Below, in pieces: positions 23,339-33,450 of a stretch of DNA of 64,000 nucleotides. The position numbers and the translations under genes are program-made. Each line of letters starts with the position of its first letter. The stretch's first letter is position 1. Source of the DNA: Lates calcarifer (taxonomy: Eukaryota; Chordata; Actinopteri; Centropomidae); the NCBI RefSeq assembly GCF_001640805.2, contig NC_066845.1, forward strand, positions 24,644,171 to 24,708,170. Direction: 5' to 3'. The notes beneath the pieces are model-generated. The model made no database searches. It saw only the letters and a list, made by a program, of their open reading frames with translations, and was not told the DNA's origin.

Positions 23339-23952
23339 TCACTGTGCTGCTTTCTTGCTATTCAAATAGTTAATGTGGGATTTCACCCATTTGGCTTCTG
23401 TCCTTGGATCCTCAGGATGGACGACACAGACAATTCTGCCACCCTTTGTATGGAAACTGAAAGAGCAAAAGAGATACAGAGAAGTGAGATTAGGCTGCAG
23501 ACTACAGAGCTGGAGAAAAAAACACATCCATCCACTTTCATTAACCTTACTGGAGCAAAAATTAAATAAACTGTGAACATTCAGCTTTCATTTACCTAAT
23601 CAATACGTGTAGATATTGTAAAAATGGTGGCTACTTACGCAGTAGCGCTGATCTCACAACCGTTCCCGGCCTCCTGAATGATGTAGCTTTCAATCCTGAT
23701 CAGTGGAAAAAGCTTGACAGTGGTGCTCAGACAGCAGTCCACTGCAATCTCAGCTGCAGGAGAAATAAATTCATCAGGATGAGCACCACAGTTATCTAGA
23801 GTTTCTTCTGCAAGACTTCCTTTATATTTATCATGCATGCCCTGCTCTAAAAGCACTGCTAACGTGGTCTCTGTGTGCAAGTATCTCTTACCTGCTGCAA
23901 ACCCAGTGCAGACGACAACCAGCAAGAACAGAGCTGCAACTCGAGAGGCCAT
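23339..23952 (-). CDS. ccl19-like: CC chemokine, CCL19-like
   Basis: This is a secreted CC chemokine, by family a CCR7-type homeostatic ligand. Three minus-strand coding exons join in phase: 23952-23892, 23753-23639 and 23456-23339, giving 97 residues with intron phases 1 and 2. The signal peptide is about residues 1-20 (MASRVAALFLLVVVCTGFAA). The CC pair is at 27-28 (AVDCCLS), followed by cysteines at 53 and 69 (IVCVVHPEDP). A C-terminal helix contains AKWVKSHINYL. There are only the four canonical cysteines, unlike the CCL21-like neighbour about 6 kb away on the same strand. The AVDCCLS and GCEISATAF motifs fit teleost CCL19. The start codon follows a TATA box by about 110 bases. The stop sits 4 bases before a splice donor, too close to trigger nonsense-mediated decay. 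Confidence 0.9.
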
Positions 23953-24057
23953 GTCTCTGTTTCTTCGTGGGATCTGAGCTCAGGTCGGCTTCTTCAGCGA
24001 GTCTCTTCGAGAGTGTGAAGGTGCTGCTGTGAGGAGGAGAGGAGAGCTGCAGGTGCA

Positions 24058-24063
24058 TTTATA
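24058..24063 (-). promoter_or_regulatory. ccl19-like: TATA box of ccl19-like gene
   Basis: On the minus strand the site reads TATAAA within CTGTATAAATGC, about 110 bases upstream of the start codon. Confidence 0.7.
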
Positions 24064-24076
24064 CAGGTGCGCAAGA

Positions 24077-24088
24077 GAAAGTGAAAGT
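24077..24088 (-). promoter_or_regulatory. ccl19-like: IRF-type GAAANNGAAA element upstream of ccl19-like TATA box
   Basis: The plus strand reads GAAAGTGAAAGT, a perfect GAAANNGAAA core for IRF-family factors, 14 bases upstream of the TATA box. The strand given is that of the gene. Confidence 0.5.
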
Positions 24089-24089
24089 G

Positions 24090-27000
24090 TGATATCCTGC
24101 TCATTGACTGGAAGTGGAGGGGTTGGCACACGTGCCTGGTCAATCATTCCGTCACGCCTCCAATCTTTTGTGTTTCTTGCCAAAATCTTCCAGTATATCT
24201 CTTTTCCAGATCCTTCCCTGAGGCCAGTATTTATCAGGGCTTTTGCCTTTCATGAGAGACAGCTTGCACGCTCTATATGATACATATTTGCACAGGCAGG
24301 GTTCAATCCTGTGCATTATCCTGCACTGTTTTGTGCCAGCATTTAAAACTGACTTAATTGCATGGTGAAAATGACCCACTCCTTTTGATTGCATGTCAAA
24401 GCTTTTATGCATGAGAGTTGTATTTTAGGTTGAAGCACTTAATGAGCTGGAGTGTTAGTTTAAGTGTCAAAGGAGCTGAAGGAAAAGCACTGGAGTTTAA
24501 GTGTTGCTGAAAGTCACTGAAATGTCAGTTTGACAGATGCATCTGTGGTTGTGCAGCTGTATCATAAGATAAAAGACAAATATTATCCCAATGTATCAGT
24601 CTAACAGTAGTCACAGGTGGTCTTCTCAGGCGTGATGCAAGTGTCACTGGGTTTAACTACACTGCTCAGGATTGTCCTAAAGATACATCCAGAGTGAGAT
24701 TAAAATCTGTATCTCTTGTGTGTATCTCTTGAAGGTTGTTTGTCCTGTAAACCAAGATATGTAATCTTTATCTTATCTCCTCACAGATCTTCCCACAGTT
24801 TATCAGTTATTGTCAGTGTGGTCACATTGTGGTTTGGGGATTTTTCGTGGAATGCGTACAGGCAGCACTTAAATTTGTGTGAATGGTGCTCGTCCGTGTG
24901 ATTGTTTGCATGTGTGCACATGCAGCCAAGTACTTGATTACAATCTGTGAGTGTGGGAGTTATTGAGCAACAGAAGAGAGACTTTTTCCCGCCAGAAGCA
25001 CAGGTTTTGCCAAGAGTTGATGCAACCGCTTATATCGTCGTGTGGGATAGGACATGTGAGGATAAAGTTAGTTCACACGATGTTCTGTCTGCTACTGGGT
25101 TGATTTCCTGTCAGCCTGTTCATGTTGGCTCCTTTGATGGATTTCTATCCTTTTCTTAAAGGAATAGTTAAAGTAAATAACATGTTCCTCTTTTTCCTAA
25201 CAATCACAAACAATTCATCAAATGACAATAAAAAGTTTCGCTCATAGTGATGAACCCACAGAGAATCACTTGACTCTGCAGCGCTTTATAGCATCTTTTA
25301 TCTCGTTCATTTGGTTTTCTGGCCTGCAGCTTTACTGTTCTGATTCACTCCTGTGGATTTAAAAGTGTTATTCTCACCAGACTGACCAGGTTAGAGACTA
25401 GCTGGTGAACAAAGTGGAGCATTTAGCAGCTGAAAAGGAACCAACACGGAGCTAAAAGGAGAATGATATTTGACTGAGATTTGTTGGATGGACAGGAACT
25501 CTAACACAATCAATCCATATCTGCTCAATGTGTAAATAGGCCACTGTTTGCGAACATGCTGTGTTCACAGGTGGTTTTTGCTGCCCTCAAGTGTCCAAAA
25601 AAAGTGTTATTTTAGGTTTATGTGCAGCGCTGGAGAATTTCACTCGAAAGCAGATGCAAAGAGCGAGTCTGGCTCTGTCCACCAGTTATAAAATCCTCCG
25701 ACCAGCACCTCTGAAGCTCATTCATTTACACATTATATCTCATTTGTTTAATGCACACAAAACCGAAGTGAAAAAACAACACATTGCTGTTTTAACCAGA
25801 GGTTACTTGCAGGACTATTTCATGAGCACAGTATCTATCTGGAGTCTTGTTGTCATTGTCACTCTACAATAATGCTGACCTTCTCCAGTGCACTTTCATA
25901 AATGTTGTCTTCCACATTTACATACCAGTACAGGATGATGGTGAGCGAAAAGGAGAACTGGTATTACACAGAATGACGCACTTGAAAGTCAGCTGTATGA
26001 TTTCTTTCACTCCTTTGACCACATAACAATAGCTCTTTTCAGAAACAAGAAGCAACTGCAGTCGTTTATCTGGAAAAATAAGCCCCTTCCTCCCTCCTCA
26101 ACCACTGAAGGTTTCTATTGTAAATATTGCTGAGAGGTTAACTTGCACATCCTGATGTAAAATGACATTCAAGCAATAAGTACACAAATATTCCTGTGTG
26201 TATGTGGTGAAATCAGGGAAGAGGTATTTAGAAATATTGAATTACAAAACTGAATCTCTGCCAAATATGAAAACCATTACTTTTAGAACTGGATTGCACG
26301 GCAGAGTTAAGTGCTTAATGAAACATCCTTTTATCATTGCTCATTTAGATTTCTGACAACCTAAACTGTCATCGTCAGACAAATTTAGTCCAGACACAGC
26401 CGCAGGGCGTGAGGTCTCTGATGCATCCAGCAATCCGATGCAGCCTCAACAGTCAGTTATGTCAACATACCACATGTGACTGTGGATTAACTGTCGATGA
26501 AGGGTAACGATGTGAAACTGGACGTCTCAGAGCAAAACGAAGTGAACGTTTGGGTCGAAACGTGATCGTAAAAAAACTAAACTTTGATGTGCAAAAAAAG
26601 TTCTTACTTTTTACTCACCACCTGTTCTGTTCTTTGGCCTCATTCCCAAGAAAACAGGTGGGAAGAATGAAGTTTGGCTTCTGTTTCAGCCAAGAAAAAT
26701 GTCACAGATGATTCTGGTTGAGGACTGATTCAGAGCCTCTGTTTTGAGTCTCAAGATTACAGTTTCTTTTTCACCATTCTAGGAATTAAGAGACGAAAAT
26801 TACCAGTTATCCACTAAATATGCACGACCAGACATCCACACTCTCCAAATCACGGATGAATTCAGATCAAGCTTTTAGTTGTTTTTGTTACAGCAGTTCT
26901 TCATTCGCATGTATGTATCCATATCACACAACCATCTTACTTTTTCCATGGTACTAGCAGTGACTCGTGTACCTCTTCTCTGGAGAAATGAGTAACCTTT

Positions 27001-28285
27001 AAAACCAGACCAAATCTGTGGAATTCTGTGGAAGATAAGGGTTGATAAAGACTGAAGATAAAGGCAAATGTCTGCATAAGACACAGCAAAAAAGATGATG
27101 GTTCATCTCAACTGTCTATAAATCACCCATGTGCCCAAATATGGCCTCAGAGAACTGCTAGCATGGCTCTTCACCACGTTCAGTTATTAAGTTATGAAAC
27201 CACTAGCTAAGAAAATAGTTGTTAAATTTATGTTTGCTTGTATAAAAATAACATACTTTACTATTTTAAAGCTGCATTAATCATTTTTGGACTGGTGGGT
27301 CCAGAGGAACTCTCAAAAAAAGCACACAATCATAATACTGACATTGTAGCAATGTTAGCTTTCATTTTAGGTTATGTTTTCCTGTCAAAGGTCCAATGTT
27401 CAAAGGTATAAGGTATAAAAAGAGGATGAAAAGCTGCGTAGAGTTGCGGTGTTGGGTGGTTCACCCCAATCTCGTTACTCATTCTTTGTTGATAATAGAA
27501 ATAAGCAATAAGTTTCCAACCGGAGTGACCTTTTGTCTATGGAAGGACAGACTCAAAATAAGTGGAGCATCAAAACAAGAATTACCTCTGTGTCTACATA
27601 CAAACACAATCGCGGTATTCTTTTTTGTGGCCTGATCCCTGAATGCATTTACTGCTGACAATCCGGGGCCAATCCCCTCTTTTCCTAACACAATCAAACC
27701 TCCATAAATACAGTTGTCACACTGGGGAAGTGGCAGGAATGGGAGTGTAAACAAGTCTGCAGAACCACGTGATTTTCAGGAAAGCAGGGACGGACTAAGT
27801 TAAGATTTACTTAAGTATCCATTAAATAGATCTGCAAAAATGGGAAGCAGGCAAGAAAAATAAAAATAATGCCATGCAGACAAAGGAACAAACCCCTGAA
27901 GCTGTTATAAATACCAGCACAACCACTTAACAAGAAATCAAAACTGAGCTCAGAGGAACAGTCCTCGTGCAGAGCTGAGAGTTTGGCCGAGTGTTAGCGC
28001 AGCCATGAATGTGTTTGTATGTGCAGAAAATTGGTTTATATGGGTTTGGTATTCTCTGACAGCTTCGTCAGGGGTAGCCAAACATCCTTCCAGAGCTGAA
28101 TGTACAAAAAAGACAGAATTGGGAGGAATTCGCTTGCACAATAACTGCAGTCTTACTTCAGTGCATTCTCTCCCACCTTTCCTGATGTTCTTAGGTAGTG
28201 ATGTTTTTGGCCTGCAATCCTTCTTCTATTTGAGGCCTGTCATCACAGGTTGCAGATTAGTTAGGCTGAGGATTTCTAGCCCTGT
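24090..28285. other. Intergenic region upstream of ccl19-like gene
   Basis: No coding exon is recognisable. Copy C of the TTAGCTTAGC family lies at 25,661-25,858. The remainder is AT-rich sequence with no clear structure. Confidence 0.5.
25661..25858 (+). repeat. Dispersed teleost repeat, TTAGCTTAGC family, copy C (3' part)
   Basis: Words CTGGCTCTGTCCACCAG, CCAGCACCTCTGAAGCTCA, CATTATATCTCATTTGTTTA and AAAACCGAAGTG continue the series where copies A and B end. The copy therefore carries the 3' part of the same family. Confidence 0.65.
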
Positions 28286-28289
28286 CCGG

Positions 28290-28932
28290 GATAAGATAAG
28301 ATAAGATAAGATAAAATAAGAACTTTATTAATCCTGAAGGAAACTGTTGTCCCTGAATAGCTCCAATAAGCAGTAAAAAAAAACAAAGCCGTTAAATAAA
28401 CATGAAACAATGAGAACAGAATAAAATAGTATAAATAAAATATAAAATATATGCACCACTCTATACACACTATATAACAGCAGATTTAACAACAGATTTG
28501 ACAAACATTGTCAGTGGAATAGTAATATTGTACATCATGACAGTAACAGTGGTGTAGTTAGCAAATGTTCTTCCTGCAGAAAGGGGAGGACTTATAGAGT
28601 TTGATGGCCACAGGAAGTAAAGACTTCTGGTGGTGGTCTGTGGTGCTCCTTGGTGGCCTCAGTCTACTACTTAAGGTGCTCCAATATGATTCCAGTGTGG
28701 CATGCAGGGGGTGGGAGGCATTGTCCACGATACTGAGGAGTTTCCTCAGCATCCTCCTCTCTGCCACCTCCGCCAGCGACTCCGGTTCCACTCCCAGGAC
28801 AGAACCAGCTTTCCTGATGAGCTTGTCGAGTCTATTGCCATCAGCTGCCTTCACCTTGCTGCCCCAGCACACTACAGCACTTGGGCACGGAACTACTGTT
28901 CTTCGATACCAATGCTGTAAGGTCAGAGGTTA
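28290..28932 (-). mobile_element. 5'-truncated LINE, 3' end of reverse-transcriptase ORF (Rex1/CR1/L2-like)
   Basis: On the minus strand an open frame from about 28,930 to 28,558 reads LQHWYRRTVVP, then CWGSKVKAADGNRLDKLIRK, then ESLAEVAERRMLRKLLSIV and NASHPLHATL. This is the familiar C-terminal tail of teleost jockey/CR1-type LINE polymerases. About 270 bases of 3' UTR follow, ending in a (TTATC)n tail at 28,320-28,290, as in LINEs with short tandem 3' tails. The catalytic domains are absent, so the copy is dead by 5' truncation. Confidence 0.85.
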
Positions 28933-29117
28933 GACCTTCAGGCAGACAGAGAGTATCAAGATTACTCAGGGGTACTTCAGCAGTTTAAACTTATGATCCT
29001 TAAAGGCTTAAAGGTTACTCACTCCAACACTTTTGCCTTGTCACGCTCATGGAACATGATTTAGCTTTTTTTTCCAGTATCTAGTCACATCTGACTCTCC
29101 ACCTGATGTTAAGTTTT

Positions 29118-29336
29118 AAAGAAATAGTTTGAAATTATTTTGTATATAAGTATTTGCTTTCTTGCTGTGAAGATAAGGGGCTTGATCTGATCCACATGTC
29201 TGTGCATTAAATTTGAGGTTAGGACCTGGAGACAGTTAGCTTAGCATAAAGCAGCCAAAAACAGCTAACCTAGTTCTCTCCAAAGGTAAAAAAAAAATCG
29301 ATCTACAAAATCACTAATTGACACATTCCTGTCAAG
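29118..29336 (+). repeat. Dispersed teleost repeat, TTAGCTTAGC family, copy B
   Basis: It begins AAAGAAATAGTTTGAAATTA and continues through CATGTCTGTGCATTAAATTTG, GACAGTTAGCTTAGCATAAAG and AACAGCTAACCTAG to AAAATCACTAATTGACACAT. The order matches copy A. Confidence 0.7.
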
Positions 29337-31770
29337 GATCAATAAGTATTATTCTATTCTATATCTCAAGATATAACATATATATATTAGTGAGCTTTAG
29401 ATGTTCTAAGGAGACACGTTTTGTTGGGACTAGCTGGCTGTTCCCCACTGTTTCCAGTCTTTATGCCAACAGTGTCCTGGTGCCACCTTCATGGTCAACA
29501 GACTGCTATCAGAGTGCTCTCATCTTCTTATCTAACTCACAAGAACGCATGCATACTTCACTATATTTTGAGCTGTTCCTTTAGCATCCATCAGCAGCTC
29601 GTGCGGTGTCTTAAACTGACCGATGACACTTAAATAATTACTGAACTGGTTAAAAAATGAAAGTCAGAATTGTGCGACTGTAAATTCCTTCCATCCTGGT
29701 GAAATGTAGCCTTCAGGAATTTCACAGGGTCAGTGAAAGACACAACAAACTATAGCTACAGGAAAGGCAAACAGTGTGGAGGAGGATGCAGTACTGGAAT
29801 GAAGAAGCAGACCTGCCAGGCACACTCAGAGTGAAAGTGGATAATATCTAGTTATGTTCTGCATCTGTGACTCTCTCACTATTTCTGGCATCAGATGAAC
29901 AAGACTTTAAACTGTGGTGGACGATCTTCAGACATCAAGATGGCGACAGTATAAATCTACCTTTGAAAACATTTTTCTTGATGCATTATTTCTCTTGCAC
30001 GTCTTCAGATCACTGAGTTCATTGTGCGAGATGTCCATTTCCTTTTTTTTCCTGGTGAATGGTATATACTGAAATGAAACTTTCTGTGTGTAATTCTCTT
30101 GTTCGTTGGAAGTGTGATCAACTTTCTCTCATGTTTTGATACTCACCCTCAGTGAGTCACTACTATAGAGGAACCAAACTCCTCTTAGCAGTTAACCCAC
30201 ACCATTGTTGTCTGCTGATGGAAAACCCGGCTGATTATAGGCTCTCTAGACAAATGCATGTCATGATTCTTTTTATGGGCCCTGGCACATGTTTAATAAG
30301 TAGAAGCTGTAGCAGCTCCGTAGAGTTACGTGCAAAGACCCCTAAGTTTCGTTTTCTTTCACTGTTTATCACAGTGCACATTTACAGTAAGGTTCACGTT
30401 CAGGCTTGTTTTAGGAGTTTTGAAGTGTGGCCAGGGGTGTCTGGTGTTGATTACTAGAGCTGCAGTGTTCTTTTTTATGTTCACTTCTGGGTGGGAAATT
30501 TCCATTGGTGAAATATTGGTCAGTTTTAGCTGGAGATGACATTCCTGCAGCACATTCAACTCTTTTCCAAACCCAGTCATGAGAATGAGTGTCTCAGATA
30601 ACTTGGACTTGTTTTTGTGCCAGCTGTGACACAGAGTTGGTCTTGGCCATGCATGACTTTTCCAGCTTATATAAACATTTTTTAAGCTACTGCATGTTCT
30701 ATTTATCTGGTCCCCCTCTGGGGTTTTCCTCCTCAGCACTCAAAGCATTTTAAGAAATTAAACCTGTAGTTTTTTCTCAAATATTTGGACACTGCAAATT
30801 TGTAGATCAGCACACAGTACATCTTTTTTAGCCAGTGCTTTTGGCAGAGCTGAAACACTTTGTGCATGGACTTGAACAAAGGGGGTCAGTCTAGATTACA
30901 GTGCTTGTAGATGACTACTGGAAGATCCTGTGCCAGTAAGCACTGATTTGATTATTAGTTTGCAGAAACTGAAACATTCATGGTGGAAACTGGTGCATTC
31001 TGTGTCCCTGCTGTAGATGCATTCATTTCTCAGAGTGTTTCTGTGTGGGGCCCAGAGTTTGAATCTTTCATATTACTACACATACAGGCTTCAAATTACT
31101 ATATTTAAATGTACTGCAGCCCTAAGCTCTAATGCAGAAACGAGATGAAAAATATTCACTTTTCAGTCAAATTTAGCCCAGTATTAACTGTTTTTCAACA
31201 TGCAAATTATCAAAATTATATACTGCAATGTGACCTTAACATTAAATGGTTAAAATATTAAAGTGGCAGGTGAATTCTCGTAGCCACTTGGCTGTTTGAC
31301 AGAGGATGTTAAGCCAAACTATATTCCTTTGTCCCTAACAGCGACAGTGAGCCTTTCATCCAGTGAGAAAGTTGAACTGAGCAACAATGGATGAACTCTG
31401 TCCCCAACTGCCAATGAAAGGCAGATTTTCAGGTCTGGCATCATTTGATTATTGAGTAATAATGGTATTTCCCTCTTAGAAAACTTTCCAGAGCCGAACC
31501 CTAATACAACACAATAGATTCAGCTTTTGATTATAGTCTGCAATGCATGAAGATGATAAAGGTCCAACTGAGAAGAGTCACCGTTTCCACTGGGATGGGC
31601 AGAATGTGCCACTTTAATTGTTTAAAGGCAAGAAATCAGATCTGAGATATCTACAAACAGTTTATTTTTGGAGATGAATTAACTTAAAACTACTCAGGTA
31701 TGATACCAAAGTTTCACAACCACAGGCTGAGGTTACAGTGGTTTGTGGTTGATACTACTCACAACAAACC
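29337..31770. other. Intergenic sequence between chemokines and wdfy3
   Basis: No exon, RNA gene or repeat that I can recognise. Confidence 0.5.
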
Positions 31771-31777
31771 AAACCAC

Positions 31778-31844
31778 CCACAAGGTGGCTTCGATTGCAT
31801 CACTGAGTTTTCATGGTCGCATATGAAGTGCTGCCACCTAGTGG
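31778..31844. promoter_or_regulatory. Pair of divergently oriented CTCF-like motifs
   Basis: CTGCCACCTAGTGG at 31,831-31,844 is a full match to the reverse complement of the CTCF core consensus CCASYAGRKGGCRS. CCACAAGGTGGCTT at 31,778-31,791 is a weaker forward-oriented match. The pair lies between the CCL19-like gene and the wdfy3 promoter. Confidence 0.45.
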
Positions 31845-32103
31845 CTCAAACGTGATATTACAAGGTACAATGAGTCAGCTCTGAGGCAGCAGCCCTTTTC
31901 CAGTACTTCAGGTTCTCACAGCGACACACTAAAGACTTATATCAAAAATAGACAAAAACTGACATTGTGCTGTATATTAAATGTCAACCAGTCACCAGAA
32001 TCTAGACTATCCAACATGTTGAATATGAACCCCACAAAAAAGGCAATTCCTGATAATGAATGAATGAACTTACTCCCCAAACATGAATAAAACCTCTTCC
32101 ATT

Positions 32104-32325
32104 TAGGGCTGCAACTAAAGATTATTACTAAAACGTATATATCTTCCCACAATCCAAGGTGATGTTTTCAAATGTTTCGTTTACATCACATTCAAGAAAG
32201 TTTACAATTAAAAATTTAACATTTGCTTAAAAGAAATACTGAAATTATTATTTGCTTATCAATTATCAGATTAATTTTCAGTCAATCAGCTAATAAATTA
32301 ATAATGAATAATTTTTGCAGCTCTA
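32104..32325 (+). mobile_element. GCTGCAAC-terminated MITE-like element
   Basis: The ends are inverted: TAGGGCTGCA at 32,104-32,113 and TGCAGCTCTA at 32,316-32,325 match at 9 of 10 positions as inverted repeats. The interior has words such as CACAATCCAAGGTGATG and TTATCAATTATCAGATTAAT of a repeat very common in fish genomes. No transposase is encoded. Confidence 0.7.
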
Positions 32326-32599
32326 CTTACAGTACTTTTCTAATAATTAGCATCATAAAAGGGAGAAAAAACATTAAAAAATATGAACAACAAACTGTAT
32401 TTTTAATTTTTATGTCTTATTTTCTGCCCACAATAAAATGTTAGTCAAAGATATTAAATACAACTGAAAAATATAGCAACACGTTTCTTTTTATGAGCGT
32501 GTGGGAAAAAAAGAAGGAAAAAAAAAAGATAATGCATCAACACAAGATTTATGGTTTTTCCTGTGGGAAAAAAAATATGAGTGTCCCTTAAATCCATTT

Positions 32600-33450
32600 C
32601 ATGAGATGTTTTCTTCCAAGTATCCGACAGATGTCAGGTTTGTCTTTCGGATGAGGCCTCAGTCGGGGCTGAGAGGAGGATGCTGTTTGGAGGAAAATCA
32701 GCGTTGGGTCCTGGCAAGGGAAGAGCTCCGTGTATTTGGATGTTGAGAAAAAAATGGCTACCGGCAGAAGGAAGGAGAGGGAGCACTGACCACTTTTTGG
32801 GATTAATGCATCGTTTGTGACATATGGATATACACGGAGTGCCCCGCATCGACTTAATTGACACATCGGAGGTTATCATCAGCGCTAGAACCGAAGTATT
32901 TTGCCGTAAACGCCGCTTACTGGTGAGTGTGAGGCGGATACACGAAAACACACAGAGGTCTACGGAGGGGCTAGCTAGCACCGCGCTGCTAGCCGCTTAG
33001 CATGGGAGTTAGCATAGAGCAGGAATGTGCATCTCCGCTTGCGTTAACGTTACTTTCAACCGCCGCCACATTAAAGCTAACGCTAGCATGTCAGCAGTAA
33101 TGCCCAGAAAGACACTACACATCGACTCTTCATTATACCAGCCTCTTTATGTGCAGTGTATTTATTGAAGGCCATACAGTTACACGAACGTCACCGTTTA
33201 GCTTGACAGTTGTCGTTCAGATGTTGCGATGCTAGTGCGATCAGCTGGTCGCTAGCTAACTGTTTAAGCTAACGTCGCTGGCAGCATTTCGGTCACACAT
33301 TACAGGTTTGCCGCTGTGTTGTGTTTTCGGTTAGTGTCCTTTGAAAGTGGCGCTTTATGCAAGAATTTAACTTGTTAAAAAAACATGGAGAACTCATGAG
33401 GACGCGGAGCAGTGTATCCGTGAGGGGGCACAGCTACAGTATGTGGCGTT
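32600..33450 (+). promoter_or_regulatory. wdfy3: wdfy3 CpG-rich promoter and probable first non-coding exon
   Basis: CpG frequency rises clearly here against AT-rich flanks. A strong donor (TTACTG/GTGAGT) lies at 32,922/32,923, so a 5' UTR exon probably ends there. Next comes a GCTAGC-rich, CpG-rich stretch typical of the start of a fish first intron. No ATG-led frame with family identity is present. The next confident wdfy3 exon is at 51,404, implying an intron of about 18.5 kb. The exact transcription start is not visible. Confidence 0.5.

Noticed and set aside
28601..28933. 110-codon plus-strand open frame
   Set aside because: Antisense of the LINE reverse-transcriptase tail, which is the meaningful strand.
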